From contig MU070012.1 of NCBI GenBank assembly GCA_002284615.2, forward strand, positions 145,122 to 161,081: a stretch of 15,960 bases of DNA, read 5' to 3'. Shown here one piece after another: positions 1 to 8,404 of the stretch. Origin of the DNA: Dunaliella salina. Its lineage: Eukaryota; Chlorophyta; Chlorophyceae; Chlamydomonadales; Dunaliellaceae. The notes beneath the pieces are model-generated. The model was not told the origin of the DNA, did no database searches, and saw nothing but the letters and a program-made list of their open reading frames with translations. The position numbers and the translations under genes are program-made. How positions within the stretch are numbered: position 1 is the stretch's first letter; every line of letters starts with the position of its first letter.

Positions 1-464
1 CCATTTTGCTCGTGCTGCTGTATCATATTGTGTTAAAGATCTGTGCCCAATTGGGGACAGGGAAATAGCACTCCACACCTTTTATGCCCCTCCTTATATG
101 CAAAAATGGCCAAAAAAGGCCAAAAACACACATTTTCCCAAGCCAGCTTGCCCATTTTGGGGTTGTTTTCAAGAAATAGCATATCAATGGATAGGTAAAC
201 ACATTAGGCATCCATTAAAACAAAAATGACAAAAATCAGACTGTTTCCTGGCCAGTTATAAAAGGTTTTGCATGGTAACCCCTGATCAGGGCTGAAATGT
301 CCATTTCTGGGGCGCCCAGATCAGCCCCTGGGCCGAATTTCAAAATTCCAAGTTGGCAGCCCTTAATATTTACTAAATGTGCACCTATTGTCAAATTTTC
401 AAGTCATTTGGTGAAAGTCACCCCGGGGCGTGAACACCCCTACTGTGCCAGGGGAGTACTCAAG
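1..464. other. Non-coding stretch, nothing recognised
   Basis: No reading frame here resembles a known protein, and the short ORFs are low-complexity. Short A-rich runs and a local GGCCAAAAA duplication near 107-125 are the only visible texture. In minus-strand order this is where the integrase of the neighbouring Ty3/gypsy remnant should lie, but I find no integrase zinc finger or D,D(35)E signal. The element seems to be cut off at about position 465. Confidence 0.5.
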
Positions 465-1500
465 GTAGTACTGCAGTTTTCAAGTGCTTTAACCAATCCC
501 TAGTTTTGTCCTCTTTTGTGTAACCCTTTTGAGCAATGTTAAACTTGGCACTTGAGAACGCATTGACACGTTCTCGTTGCATGCATATTCTATGCCCTTG
601 TTTGATAGACAACTCTGAGTGGTCTATCCTAATCAGATAGCCAACACCAACGCGGTATTCAGAGCCTGCTTGAGCGCCCCAAAGGCCTCTTTTGGCTGTA
701 TTTGCACCAGTCAAACTCTTCAGCTGCTTTTCAGTCAGCTCATTCGAAGGTGCTGTAATTGTGCCGCAGTGGTGCACAAATTGCCTGAAATAATTGGCAA
801 GCCCTAAAAATCCTTGTAGACTCTTCAAAGACTTAGGCAATGGCCAGTCTCTGATGTCAGCAACCTTTGCTGGATCAACAGAGATGCCATTCCTGCCAAT
901 CACATGTTCCAAAAAGTGCAGCTCCGGCTAGTTGAACTCACACTTACTGAGCTTTACATACAGGTCATTTTCCTCAATGCCTGTAGTGCCAGTCTCAGTG
1001 CTTAAGGTCGTTGGACATGATCAATGTCATCCAGGTATACAAGCACAAACATGCACTCCTTAAATACCCAATTCATCATTCTTTGGAACGTAGCTAGGAC
1101 ATTTTTAGTCTGAAGCACAGCACCTTGATTCTGGCCTTTCTTCATGACCACAGCTGCCTTCTCTTGTCCACATCAGCTATCCGAATTTGGTGATATCCAC
1201 TTACAGTTCAAGATGAGAACACGGTGCGGCCATGCAGGCCATTAAGAAGCTCATCAATTCTTGGGAGCGGATTCCTTGTTCACGGTATCTTGTTGAGAGC
1301 TCTTTATTAAATACACATGCACAGAGAACCATCTCTCTTCCGTGGCAACACTGCTGCGCTATACGTGGATACACTCGGCTCAATCAAGCCTTTGTTTAGC
1401 AGCTCTTTTTTTTTGCTTCTTGACTTTCTCAGACACAGGCAATAGGGCCGCCTAAACATTTGTTTGGCACCCTCTCTTTAACCTCATGGTGTGACTTGTA
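465..1500 (-). pseudogene. Ty3/gypsy reverse transcriptase-RNase H remnant
   Basis: This is a decayed pol segment of a Ty3/gypsy LTR retrotransposon. In minus-strand order I can read the RT N-terminus (REGAKQMFRRPY near 1475-1440), the LLNKGLIEPS and KRDGSL blocks, the PLPRIDELLNGLHG block near 1250, SGYHQIRIADVDK at about 1200-1160, the catalytic YLDD at 1026-1037, the LYVKLSKCEF block near 960-930, and the thumb/connection with GISVDPAKV and LQGFLGLANYFRQFV between 900 and 780. A degraded RNase H follows, ending in KFNIAQKGYTKEDKT, which corresponds to the family's conserved block before the DKELLA-type motif. At least five in-frame stops and several frameshifts break it, so it cannot make an active enzyme. 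The block order matches the family, so the assignment is firm although the element is long dead. Confidence 0.93.
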
Positions 1501-2449
1501 GCGACTTGGTGAGGCGGGCACTAGGGCTATGCACTCAAACCAGTCCTTAATGACTTTGTCCAACACCTCAGGCTTTCCATCAACCCCTATTCACCATCTC
1601 CATTGATGCATGGGGCGCATGCCTTGTCTGCTAAAGTGCGTCCAACACTTCACTGGCAATAGTCTGCTTGCAGCATCCTCTTTCAGGCGCTTAGCAGCTT
1701 GCCTTGCTGACAAAACACCTCACATGTGCTTCTTTCAATGCCTCTTTGAGCATACTGAGAGTGAGGGCCTTTGGAAATCTCCTTTCCCAGACTTCTGCGG
1801 TTTTGGGTGGTATGGGTTCAACCCAAGCATTCCACCACCATTAACCAGCTTGACCCTTTTCCTTTGCACAAGTTTTGCCTGATGCTTTTCAAAGCATCTA
1901 TCACCACTATCATGCTCATGTCATCGAGCACCGTTCATGACGTAGGGTTCTATGCACTGCGCACTTTATTGTGCCTGTGCTTCTTCCGACACTTGTACAA
2001 ATTGTGTCTGCAGTTGCTGCATGCAAGTTCTTCACAAGCTTATGCTTTAAGCACCTTGCCACAAGGCTAAACGTCCCAGCCACTTTTCCTCACAAAACAG
2101 CTAGAGTCCCTTGTGTCAAACAACACTCCGCATGGCCTTCCGCATGGCCTTCCGCCAAAAGAACCCTTGCATCATGAAAATGAGACCATGTTTATTCCTC
2201 CTGCTCCCGCAATGAGAGCCACTTGTTGTGCCAAAAACTTTTCCTTACAAGCGAGTTCAATATCCACGGGGGTAAAACCCGTAAAACCAGAACCCTCTCC
2301 ACAATTTGAAAGGAAGGTTTTTTCACTGTTTGCTCACAGGACACAATAGCAAGGACAAGTTTTCACTTGTCACAATTCTCCAACTAATTGTTCCTTGCCA
2401 CCATACATCTGGTATGTGTCATGTGAAAGTTCTTTGCCGCAAGCCTTGT
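1501..2449 (-). other. Degraded spacer of the Ty3/gypsy remnant (protease expected)
   Basis: The spacing between the Gag knuckles upstream and RT downstream on the minus strand predicts an aspartic protease and linker here. I cannot see a DTG active site. A stretch reading PVDIELACKEKFLAQQ near 2270-2225 has the beta-strand look of a retroviral-type protease N-terminus, but no catalytic triad follows, so protease is only positional inference. A perfect tandem duplication of a 12-mer, CCGCATGGCCTT, lies at 2128-2151. The plus-strand ORFs in this stretch are low-complexity and not gene-like. Confidence 0.4.
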
Positions 2450-2592
2450 GCTTCTTGAGTAACAGCCCATTTGTGAGCCAACTCTCCTTCTCAGAAGTAC
2501 ACCATAGCACTTGCACAAACGACATTCTTGTTGTTTGAGCTCCCCATTCGCTCAGCTGATGCTTGCCACAGCATAAGCATTTCCAGAGCTCA
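2450..2592 (-). pseudogene. Gag nucleocapsid double zinc-knuckle remnant
   Basis: On the minus strand a first knuckle reads KCLCCGKHQLSEW, fitting C-x2-C-G-K-H with the last Cys changed to Trp. After a one-base frame change a second block reads ECRLCK, and after another a KGELAHKW piece resembles the G-H-x4-C end of a knuckle. Paired CCHC knuckles of this form precede the protease and RT in many Ty3/gypsy Gag-Pol proteins, and the distance to RT (about 950 nt) suits one element. The frames are broken, so this is a fossil that would once have bound the element's RNA in the particle. Confidence 0.6.
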
Positions 2593-2890
2593 AAAACTTG
2601 TTCATGTGCATTTGTTCCAGCATGTTATCCACACTCTTCTAGGGCATACCATCTACCTTCCATGATAACCCTCTGCATTCATTATACAGAGCATGGTTGT
2701 AGATGCACTGAACAAAAGCATACTCCATTTCATGCCATTCCACAAATGGTACATGGACATAGGAGCGTACTACATGCTATACAGACTTCTCGTCTTTTGC
2801 ACCAGCTTCTGTCCACGTAGCCCTTCCTTTTCCACCACGTTTGTGGTGTTGAAGGTTAAGCTCTCCCGCCTCAGCTGCACACGAGCACGG

Positions 2891-3451
2891 CTAAGCAGGC
2901 AGGGGCCTTCGGTCACCCAATTCCAGCTTCCTGAGCACACTTGACACGTCATTTCCAAATGACATAGACTTGTATTGTGCTTCTCTACCTGCACTTGAAT
3001 TGGCAAACATCCAACCATGTGCAGAGACATTGAATGGACTCAGTCCCCGTGATGCAGCTATGCGTGCACAGACAATCCTTTCCAACTCCTGCTTCTGTGC
3101 ATTCACAAGTCTTGCTCGCTTGCAACACTTATCCATTTCAATCGCATGGGGTGTTGCACGCACTGACATTTTACCAGACAAGGGTGTGTCAACCCCTAAA
3201 TCCATGCCATGGTGCTCACCACAATTCACGTCCGTAAGACCCAGGTTCCCCCTCAATTTCACCTTGGCCAGAGGGCCTTGCCTGGTCTCCAAGGGCAGGC
3301 ACTTGTTGCAATGTGGCACACTTTCGCTTGCGCCACCACGCTCCTCTGCAGCCTGCAACTGCTCTGCCATCTCCTCATCTCTTGCACCAACATGGTTTGG
3401 TGCTAGGAAGTCCTTACATTTTGCAATGGGCCACTTGCACACATCTGCCAA
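2891..3451 (-). CDS. Unrecognised ORF, 186 codons, possibly retroelement-derived
   Basis: I do not recognise this frame. It is charged and Cys-rich, with a helical stretch AQKQELERIVCARIAASRG in its second half. The preceding minus-strand sequence contains a weak knuckle-like piece (KHLADVCK, about 3465-3440, reached by a frame shift), and inside the ORF a LGVDTPLSG string superficially recalls a protease DTG site with the Gly replaced by Pro. It lies upstream, in minus-strand order, of the Ty3/gypsy Gag knuckles, so it could be older Gag sequence or a second element. The complementary strand is also open for 217 codons (2970-3623), which lowers confidence that either is expressed. Confidence 0.22.
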   Translation of the reverse strand: MADVCKWPIAKCKDFLAPNHVGARDEEMAEQLQAAEERGGASESVPHCNKCLPLETRQGPLAKVKLRGNLGLTDVNCGEHHGMDLGVDTPLSGKMSVRATPHAIEMDKCCKRARLVNAQKQELERIVCARIAASRGLSPFNVSAHGWMFANSSAGREAQYKSMSFGNDVSSVLRKLELGDRRPLPA

Positions 3452-3784
3452 GTGCTTCCAGGAGAAACCAACCCATTGTGACGTTCACAACGTCACACAT
3501 GTGTTGATGACCACAACTAGCTTGCTTGTGTACTTGCCGTATCAGCTCGCTCAACAGCCAAGCTCGATCACGCGCACAGTACCACAACCCAAACTTCACA
3601 CCGAGCCGTGCTCCAACGTGTAACTCCGACAAGTCCGCAACGTCAAGCACCCAAAGTGCACTACAGCATTTTCAGGTCATTCACAAACAGCGTAAGAGTG
3701 CACTAACCGGGATGAGTTATCGTCGACGGGGAGGTAGGCCGTGGCGTGAAGTGGCATGACGGGGGTCGGTACTGCTGGTACTGC

Positions 3785-3923
3785 GGAGAGCCTGCGCCCC
3801 CTAGGTGTCCTAATAAATTTCTAAAAATGTTGCTAATAAGCGTGCTAGAGCGCAGGCCCAGAGTCGGAACCTAGCTTCGCTACCACCTTGTTAGGACGCA
3901 CCTAGGCAAGGCACACGCTCTCC
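3785..3923. repeat. Imperfect inverted repeat, arms about 30 bp
   Basis: The left arm 3785-3813 matches the reverse complement of 3891-3923. The core CCTAGGTGTCCTAA (3800-3813) pairs with TTAGGACGCACCTAGG (3891-3906) with a 2-nt bulge. The outer GGAGAGC of the left arm also matches the outer end of the right arm, with an imperfect stretch between. The spacer is about 77 nt. The right arm overlaps the 5' half of a tRNA-like module on the minus strand, so the left arm looks like an inverted partial copy of it. A foldback or MITE-like origin is the alternative. Confidence 0.5.
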
Positions 3924-3932
3924 CACTAAGTG
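3864..3932 (-). repeat. tRNA-like module (SINE head candidate)
   Basis: On the minus strand an A-box-like TTAGTGGGAGAGCG (about 3930-3917) is followed about 48 nt later by a B-box-like GGTTCCGACTC (3881-3871). This spacing suits an internal RNA polymerase III promoter. No pairing acceptor stem is seen, so it is not a functional tRNA. A second tRNA-like module on the same strand ends 35 nt upstream, suggesting one composite SINE. Confidence 0.4.
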
Positions 3933-3966
3933 TACAGAAGTGTTGTTGGCCCAAACGCCAGATATT

Positions 3967-4034
3967 AGGAGTGTATTATATCTCTGGGGGTCGAACCCAG
4001 CACAAGCACTTTATCACCAAGCTAAACCACTCCC
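3967..4034 (-). repeat. tRNA-like element lacking an anticodon arm
   Basis: Read on the minus strand, 4034-4028 (GGGAGTG) can pair with 3973-3967 (CACTCCT) as an acceptor stem with one G-T pair. A perfect T-arm CTGGG TTCGACC CCCAG includes a consensus B box (GGTTCGACCCC). The A box is TTTAGCTTGGTGAT. The A-to-B distance is only about 28 nt, with no room for an anticodon stem, and about 10 extra bases separate the T-arm from the 3' acceptor strand. It is therefore a tRNA-derived repeat or degenerate tRNA rather than a working tRNA gene. Confidence 0.5.
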
Positions 4035-4380
4035 AACTGATTCGCACTGCCACTCTGGCATGCACAGTTGTCATTATTGCAGCCTTCATCGTGACACCCA
4101 AGTAATCAGGAGGCAGTGTTAGCACACCTGGTTCTCTAGAACACTCTCTTAGAACATGAGCTGCCAGCTGCCTTACCTTTCCCTTGCCCGCTGGCGCCTC
4201 GCATCACGAGTACTGTCCAGAAGCTCTCTTCTGGCTGCAAGGGCCTGAAGTCGACTGTCGTCGGTTACACGCCTACCGCTCTCGACGGAAACGACGAATA
4301 TCAGCACTAATAACGAAATATGCATTTTCAATATACACTTACACTAACACTGACACGATAGTAGTAAATGTTTAATTCGC
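4035..4380. other. No gene recognised
   Basis: Short frames on both strands have no recognisable motifs. The 3' part (about 4300-4375) is AT-rich. If the tRNA-like modules form a SINE on the minus strand, this stretch lies upstream of it and may be ordinary flank. Confidence 0.4.
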
Positions 4381-4610
4381 ATGTGGGGGGATGGGGGGGG
4401 ATGGTCCAAATTTGGACCCAAGCAGCCCAGGGCAGCACTGGAATCAGCGCAAAATTAGCATTCCGGTGGTGCATCTCTTATGGCCTGGGGTGGCCTGGGT
4501 GGCTCAAAGCTCTATTCTTTCAGTGTTGACTGGCGTTGACTTACACAAACATATAGGGGACTACGCCCCGGGGGGGCTCGAGCAAACATATAGCGGAGCT
4601 CCGCCCCCAA
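4381..4610. repeat. G-rich tract with short direct repeats and a palindrome
   Basis: Two GGGGGG(G) runs separated by AT lie at about 4384-4405. Direct repeats of CAAACATATAG occur at 4546-4556 and 4583-4593, each followed by a GC-rich hairpin-forming segment. The second is followed by the perfect 12-bp palindrome GCGGAGCTCCGC at 4593-4604, and the first by a G/C-rich run at about 4557-4577. No coding potential was recognised. The stretch abuts the 3' end of the minus-strand retroelement fragment that begins at 4636. Confidence 0.5.
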
Positions 4611-4635
4611 AAAGAAAAACAACCAGGCAGTGAAA

Positions 4636-4721
4636 ACACTCCCCACATCGATTAAGGAAAAGGGTACCTAGGGCCAAGGCACCGTATACCCTCTTCACCA
4701 AGAGAAAGCAGAGGAAAGAAG
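4636..4721 (-). other. 3' untranslated end of non-LTR fragment B
   Basis: This follows the stop codon of fragment B on the minus strand. The block 4636-4663 is nearly identical to 5850-5877, which follows the stop of fragment A, so it is the family's shared 3' region. A stem-loop is possible: GGGTA (4662-4666) with TACCC (4687-4691), and an inner GGGC/GCACC helix closed by a CAAG loop (4671-4683). Confidence 0.7.
4662..4691 (-). other. 3'-UTR stem-loop of fragment B
   Basis: Outer stem 4662-4666 with 4687-4691. Inner stem 4671-4674 with 4679-4683, A4681 bulged and a four-base loop. It occupies the same place, just past the shared GATTAAGGAAAAG-like block, as the stem-loop of fragment A, although the stem sequences differ. 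Confidence 0.45.
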
Positions 4722-5260
4722 TCAGTGGGGATCAGTTGGCTTGTAAGCAGTATCCCGTGCCTGACCTTGTTGAGAGTTGAAAAAGGTTTTCTCAAGAGCG
4801 CGTCTGGTGCTAGCAAGTTTGTAAGCATACAGAACAGAACAAGCATGAAGCTTCCGGACAAGCTTGGTGGCCTTGAAAGTGTCAAGACCAAGCTCCTTAA
4901 GAGGCTCCAATGTGTGCGGGTGTAGACGACTCCTCCCACACCTAGCAGGACAGTATGGTGGGTGACTTGAGCTGAAGCTGTAGAAAGATGACGGCAAAGG
5001 TCGCGGTGCTGCTGCTTGGAGACCTCAAGCTGGCTGTTAGGCTGTGTGTCTTCACAGTACTTGACTTCTACAAGGTGGATGTGTCTCTGATCTGGGTGGA
5101 GCTGACTGGGGTCACGGGCCTTGGATGTGGGTGGAGTGGCTGTGGCTGGCGCTGAGTCCTCCCTGTTCCCCCCGCGCCTCCCTGTTCTTCTCAATTCATA
5201 GCAAGGATTCAACCTTGGCGCCCTTTTCAGAGGAACAACTAATAGAGCATCAGGTAATAG
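4722..5260 (-). pseudogene. Non-LTR retrotransposon fragment B: restriction-like endonuclease domain
   Basis: This is the C-terminal endonuclease portion of a non-LTR retrotransposon protein, which would nick the target site for integration. Reading the minus strand, homology to fragment A starts at LPDALLVVP (PD codons 5249-5254), passes a low-complexity linker and reaches HLVEVKYCEDTQP (E-V-K codons 5060-5068). PD followed by E-x-K is the signature of PD-(D/E)xK restriction-like endonucleases, and this copy keeps both halves. The frame is open to about 4925, near GVGGVVYT, where a frameshift moves the rest (HTLEPLKELGLDTFKATKL to the DPH terminus) into another frame. The stop is at 4722-4724. 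The copy is 5' truncated: RT, RNase H and zinc finger are absent. Confidence 0.8.
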
Positions 5261-5335
5261 CTAACCCTTCCCTTTCCTTTCTTGTGAGGGCAGACAGACA
5301 ACAAGCTGCCCTTGAGGCAGGTATATGCACGTGAT
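5260..5335 (+). repeat. Pyrimidine/hairpin repeat, copy 1
   Basis: A GCTAACCC start, a C/T-rich tract (CCTTTCCTTTC), an AGACAGACAACAAG-type middle, then a hairpin CTGCC-CTTGA-GGCAG (5306-5320) and GGTATAT. The same order recurs at 7518, 7616, 8818 and 8881. It abuts the 5' edge of minus-strand fragment B, whose homology begins immediately beside GCTAACC. Confidence 0.6.
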
Positions 5336-5775
5336 GTCAATAAAAAATTTACTTGTCATCACAGGGGTGCCCTTCTGACTAAAAATGCGCATGTAGCATA
5401 CGCTCCTGAAAATTTTCCCAAATACTCTATCTGGACTTACCCAAACACATCGTCCGCAGCATGGCCCGACTTAGGCTTTGTGTCTACACTTTGATGGTTG
5501 AGCAAGCATGTTGCATTTAAATGCACTCACCCTCAAGTTTGCAGTCTAAAGTGGAAAAATGCTTCGTTGTTTTCTGGACCTATCCTATCCCTCTCTGCTC
5601 CATTGTCTTTGATGGCTCCGCCCTCTTTGATGGTCCCGGTCCTTGTCTGCATCTTAACATGTACAGTCGCATGATATGTTTGGTCTCTTGAATCAGAACA
5701 GTAATTCGCTTTATCCTCTTCTCCATGAGCTCCTTCTCTTTTAAGAACAGGCTAACAGTCAGTCAGTTTGAACGG
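5336..5775. other. No gene recognised
   Basis: A plus-strand stretch reading ENFPKYSIWTYPNTSSAAW (about 5412-5470) looks protein-like but stops soon after, and I cannot place it. The rest is pyrimidine-rich with no recognisable frame. It may be unrecognised retroelement sequence between fragments A and B. Confidence 0.35.
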
Positions 5776-5941
5776 AGGCCTTATCTTTGTAACCTTGAAG
5801 GCAGGTATTGCCAGAAAGAAAAGAAAAGAAAAACTGCGTAGGCAGAGAAACTCTCCCTACATCAATTAAGGAAAAGGTGACACATTGGCTCAAAAAAAGA
5901 GCCGTGTGCCCCCTCCACCACAAGGTATGAAAAAGAGAATG
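5776..5941 (-). other. 3' untranslated end of non-LTR fragment A
   Basis: This follows the TAG stop of fragment A. It shares the 5850-5877 block with fragment B. It ends, in minus-strand order, in a CTGCCTACGCAG hairpin-like sequence and a (TTTTC)n-like tract (rc of 5816-5833), then an ACCTGCC piece like those in the hairpin repeats. A short-repeat 3' tail is common in non-LTR elements. A strong stem-loop lies at 5881-5908. Confidence 0.65.
5881..5908 (-). other. 3'-UTR stem-loop of fragment A
   Basis: GGCTC (5887-5891) pairs with GAGCC (5899-5903) around an A7 loop (plus-strand letters). The stem extends through CACAT (5881-5885) with GTGTG (5904-5908) over one bulged T. It sits in the same place as the fragment B stem-loop but with different stem bases. 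Confidence 0.55.
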
Positions 5942-7510
5942 CTAATGTGGATCTGGAGGGTTACTAGAAGCACCTGGCTCTAGAGCCTGGCTGTGGGAAG
6001 TATTCTTGGTTTCAATAGCGCGGCGTGTGGTGACTAGTTTGTGGGCATATTGAACAGAATGGGCATGAAGTTGTTGAGCAAGCTTTGTGGCACGCTGGTG
6101 ATCTAATCCTAGATGTCTGAATTGCTTCAGGGTATGCTCAGTGTAAATAGTTCCACCTACACCCAGGAGAATAGGGTGAATTGTAACAGCTTTAGCGTTA
6201 ATGAATTTACAAAGGTCTGCTTTCTACTCCTTGCCACATTGAATTGATGCTCTGGCCTTGTGTCTTCACAGAAATTGATTTCTATTAGGTGCACATGACG
6301 TTCATTTGCATGAAGTTCATGGGGCTGCCTCATGCGGCTAGCTCTAGTGGTCCTCCGTGAGGAGCTGCGCAAAGCATGATGGAAATGGGTAGGAGAAACA
6401 CCGTTTGAAGTATGTTTGGCATTACAAAGGGTGATCAAAACAGCATCTAGTCGACTGGAATTGAGCCTTTTTCTCACTAGAAGGTTACGAGGGAAGAAGT
6501 AAGCAGGTAAAGTTCTGTTTGAGGCATGTGTAGGGAGTTGGAGGTTTTGTTGAGCAAGCTTAAAATCGCTTCCTATGTGTATACTAGGCCTGCTTCCTCA
6601 GGGCTTTTGCTGAGTGCTTTTGCAATCATTCTGCCTGCAATGTTATGGCATTCAGTTCTCATTTTGGAGATAATATGATTTTGGCAGCCTGAGAGCATGT
6701 GTAGTGCGCTGTCCAAATGATGGCAGCCTGGAAGGGGGCAAGATGGATCAGTCGATTTTTTAAAATGTACTGCATGTTTTGGTTGTAGAGGGTGCCTGTG
6801 CGGCACTGCAGGTTGGCACGCTTCATGGGTACAGAGATGTTGGGCATATTTCTGAAGGCATTGCTGATTTTTTATCTACTTGCAGTAATAGGTTTTGATA
6901 ATAAGATTAGTAACCTGTTTTGGCATTGGCATATCCAAGCTTGTGTTTATAATGCATGCGGGATTTGAGAGCATCTTGGCTAACCAATCATATTTGTAAA
7001 TGGATTCCCACCAGGACCGGCACCAGGGATCTTGGTGTCTGCCACACAGTTCTGGGTTTGCTTTGCCTGATGCCATGCAATGGCATCTGCACATTCATTT
7101 CCAGCGATGCCAGCATGGGACTTCACCTTGTAAATTCGAATTTTGGTATGGGAGTCTCTAATGAGCGTTGAAATCATTTTGAGGACGTCTCCTTGGATAT
7201 GCCTCAGATGTCTTGCAGGATAGAGAAGCTGTTTACGTATTTGATTAAAAGAGGTGAGGCTGGCTGATGCGATATCTGCATATTTGGTGATGATAGCAGC
7301 AGCAATTGCTGCCAATTCAGCTCTAGTGATGGTTTTAGCAATCCCGGCACCGTTTGGTCTACATATTTCTTGCTGTCAGTGGACGGGAAGTAGACGCCTG
7401 CTCCAATTTCTTGCTTACCATTATGGACAAGGCAGCTGCCATCTGTCTATGCCCATGTCCTTCAGTCAGTAACTTCGAGAGTTAGGAGAGTACTGGATTG
7501 GCTGGGCACC
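5942..7510 (-). pseudogene. Non-LTR retrotransposon fragment A: RNase H, zinc finger and endonuclease
   Basis: This is the C-terminal half of a non-LTR retrotransposon polyprotein, in order. RNase H spans about 7493-7050: TDGSCLVHNG with the catalytic Asp codon at 7441-7443, RAEL near 7325, KVKSHAGIAGNECADA at 7082-7129. A linker follows, then a zinc finger CPLPGC..LHMLSGC (6680-6745), a LPAYFFP linker near 6510, and the endonuclease (6477-5942). RNase H would remove template RNA; the endonuclease would nick target DNA. Damage: stops at the W and Y positions just before TDGS, a frameshift near 7350, more between 7000 and 6850 and near 6200, Leu for the expected Pro of the PD motif (6448-6450) and Asn for the Lys of E-x-K (6274-6276). 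The C-terminus NPPDPH and its TAG stop are clear. No RT precedes it, so the copy is 5' truncated and inactive. Confidence 0.88.
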
Positions 7511-7517
7511 AAGAATT

Positions 7518-7585
7518 GCTAACCCTTTCCTCTACTTCTCCTTCCATTGAGGGAAGACAAGCAATATGCTGCCTGTGCAGGCAAG
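7518..7585 (+). repeat. Pyrimidine/hairpin repeat, copy 2
   Basis: GCTAACCC, a pyrimidine tract, AAGACAAGCAATATG, then the hairpin TGCCT-GTGC-AGGCA (7570-7583) and GCAAGTATAT. It abuts the 5' edge of minus-strand fragment A. Confidence 0.55.
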
Positions 7586-7618
7586 TATATATATATATAT
7601 ATATAGCCATATATGGCT
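7586..7618. repeat. (TA)10 microsatellite plus 14-bp palindrome
   Basis: (TA)10 at 7586-7605 runs into the perfect palindrome AGCCATATATGGCT at 7605-7618. It separates two copies of the pyrimidine/hairpin repeat. Confidence 0.9.
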
Positions 7619-7677
7619 AACCTTTTCTTTCCTTTCCTTTGGCAGAGGATAAATGATAAGCTGACCCTGTAGGCAGG
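7616..7677 (+). repeat. Pyrimidine/hairpin repeat, copy 3
   Basis: GCTAACC, CTTTCCTTTCCTTTGGCAG, a GATAAATGATAAG middle, then CTGACC-CTGTA-GGCAG (7661-7676, A7664 bulged) and GTG. A degenerate partial copy (AAATGATAAACTG) follows at about 7690-7735. Confidence 0.6.
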
Positions 7678-7735
7678 TGCAGTCAAAGCCCCTTATCTTT
7701 TTTCTTTGAGTACATGTAAATGATAAACTGTCATG

Positions 7736-7893
7736 CACAAATCATGTCCTATAAGATATCGATGTACTGACTTGGTAACACGAATCACGTTTGGAAATCA
7801 TCAACCAAAAAACATCAAAAACCCCTGTAACAACCTACTGGTCAGCGGTAAAATTGACACAACACCAAATGAGCATGTCAGAACTACCCTTGT
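7736..7893. other. No gene recognised
   Basis: No motif is visible. The stretch may include more 5' sequence of fragment D, too decayed to read. Confidence 0.3.
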
Positions 7894-8310
7894 AAGCTGG
7901 TACATCTAGGTACGCAGAGACGCAGTTTACACACAAAAGCATGCCAACAGGTTCAACAGGTCTCCACTGCTGGAAGGTGCCCGCTTTGTGAATGCGAAAA
8001 CCATGTTGTCCTTAGGTGTCCAAATCCAACAATGAGTAGGATGCTTACCAACAGGCACCATGTGGACTCTAGCCTCTTTAGAAGCACATTATAATTATAA
8101 GGCAGGTTTAACTCATCCCTTGTTGAAATGGATGCCTGCCGTGATGAGAAACTCGTGGATCAGGTTCAAGTCCCTGAAACATCTCGCAAGCTATTCCTGA
8201 CTGGGTTTTCCCTATTGATACTGGCTCCTCTGCCCGGCACCACAGCCGCTCTGATGTTATCTCTGTCCGCTCTATCCCGGGCAGACAAGTTCACCTTGAT
8301 CATTCCATGA
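7894..8310 (+). pseudogene. Non-LTR retrotransposon fragment D: zinc finger and endonuclease linker, plus strand
   Basis: This is a plus-strand copy of the same domain region as fragment A. From 7894 one frame reads a basic stretch, then RCPLCECENHVVLRCPNP (C-x2-C..H-x4-C type zinc finger, about 7975-8030) and the Arg-His-His block that follows the finger in this family. After two in-frame stops (about 8092-8100) it continues in the same frame as EMDACRDEKLVDQVQVPETS, matching the fragment A linker KLAQQNLQLPT. It ends at ALSRADKFTLIIP, where the family has its RPD endonuclease motif; here the Pro is Ala. The rest of the endonuclease is missing, and SINE-like sequence lies just downstream. 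Confidence 0.65.
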
Positions 8311-8404
8311 TCCCTCATAAAGACAGGGTTGAATTAAAATTGTATCCAGACACCAACCCTCCATCACTTTGGAAACTGCAACAACTCAACATTTTAATAC
8401 TATT
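8311..8404 (-). other. Possible body of the SINE-like repeat
   Basis: In minus-strand order this follows the tRNA-like head at 8405-8470. No tail or target duplication was found with confidence, so the boundary is uncertain. Confidence 0.25.

Noticed and set aside
1610..2349. Plus-strand ORFs of 68 to 99 codons
   Set aside because: They lie opposite a recognisable minus-strand retroelement and have no motifs, so they look like antisense shadows.
3150..3250. Retroviral-type protease active site (VDTPLSG, minus strand)
   Set aside because: The expected DTG is DTP and no second conserved block follows. It lies upstream of the Gag knuckles rather than between them and RT.
2970..3623. 217-codon plus-strand ORF as a gene
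   Set aside because: Composition is low in structure, no motif is recognisable, and it overlaps the minus-strand frame. Nothing supports either strand strongly.
3967..4034. Functional tRNA gene on the minus strand
   Set aside because: The T-arm and acceptor pairing are good, but there is no room for an anticodon arm and about 10 extra bases precede the 3' acceptor strand.
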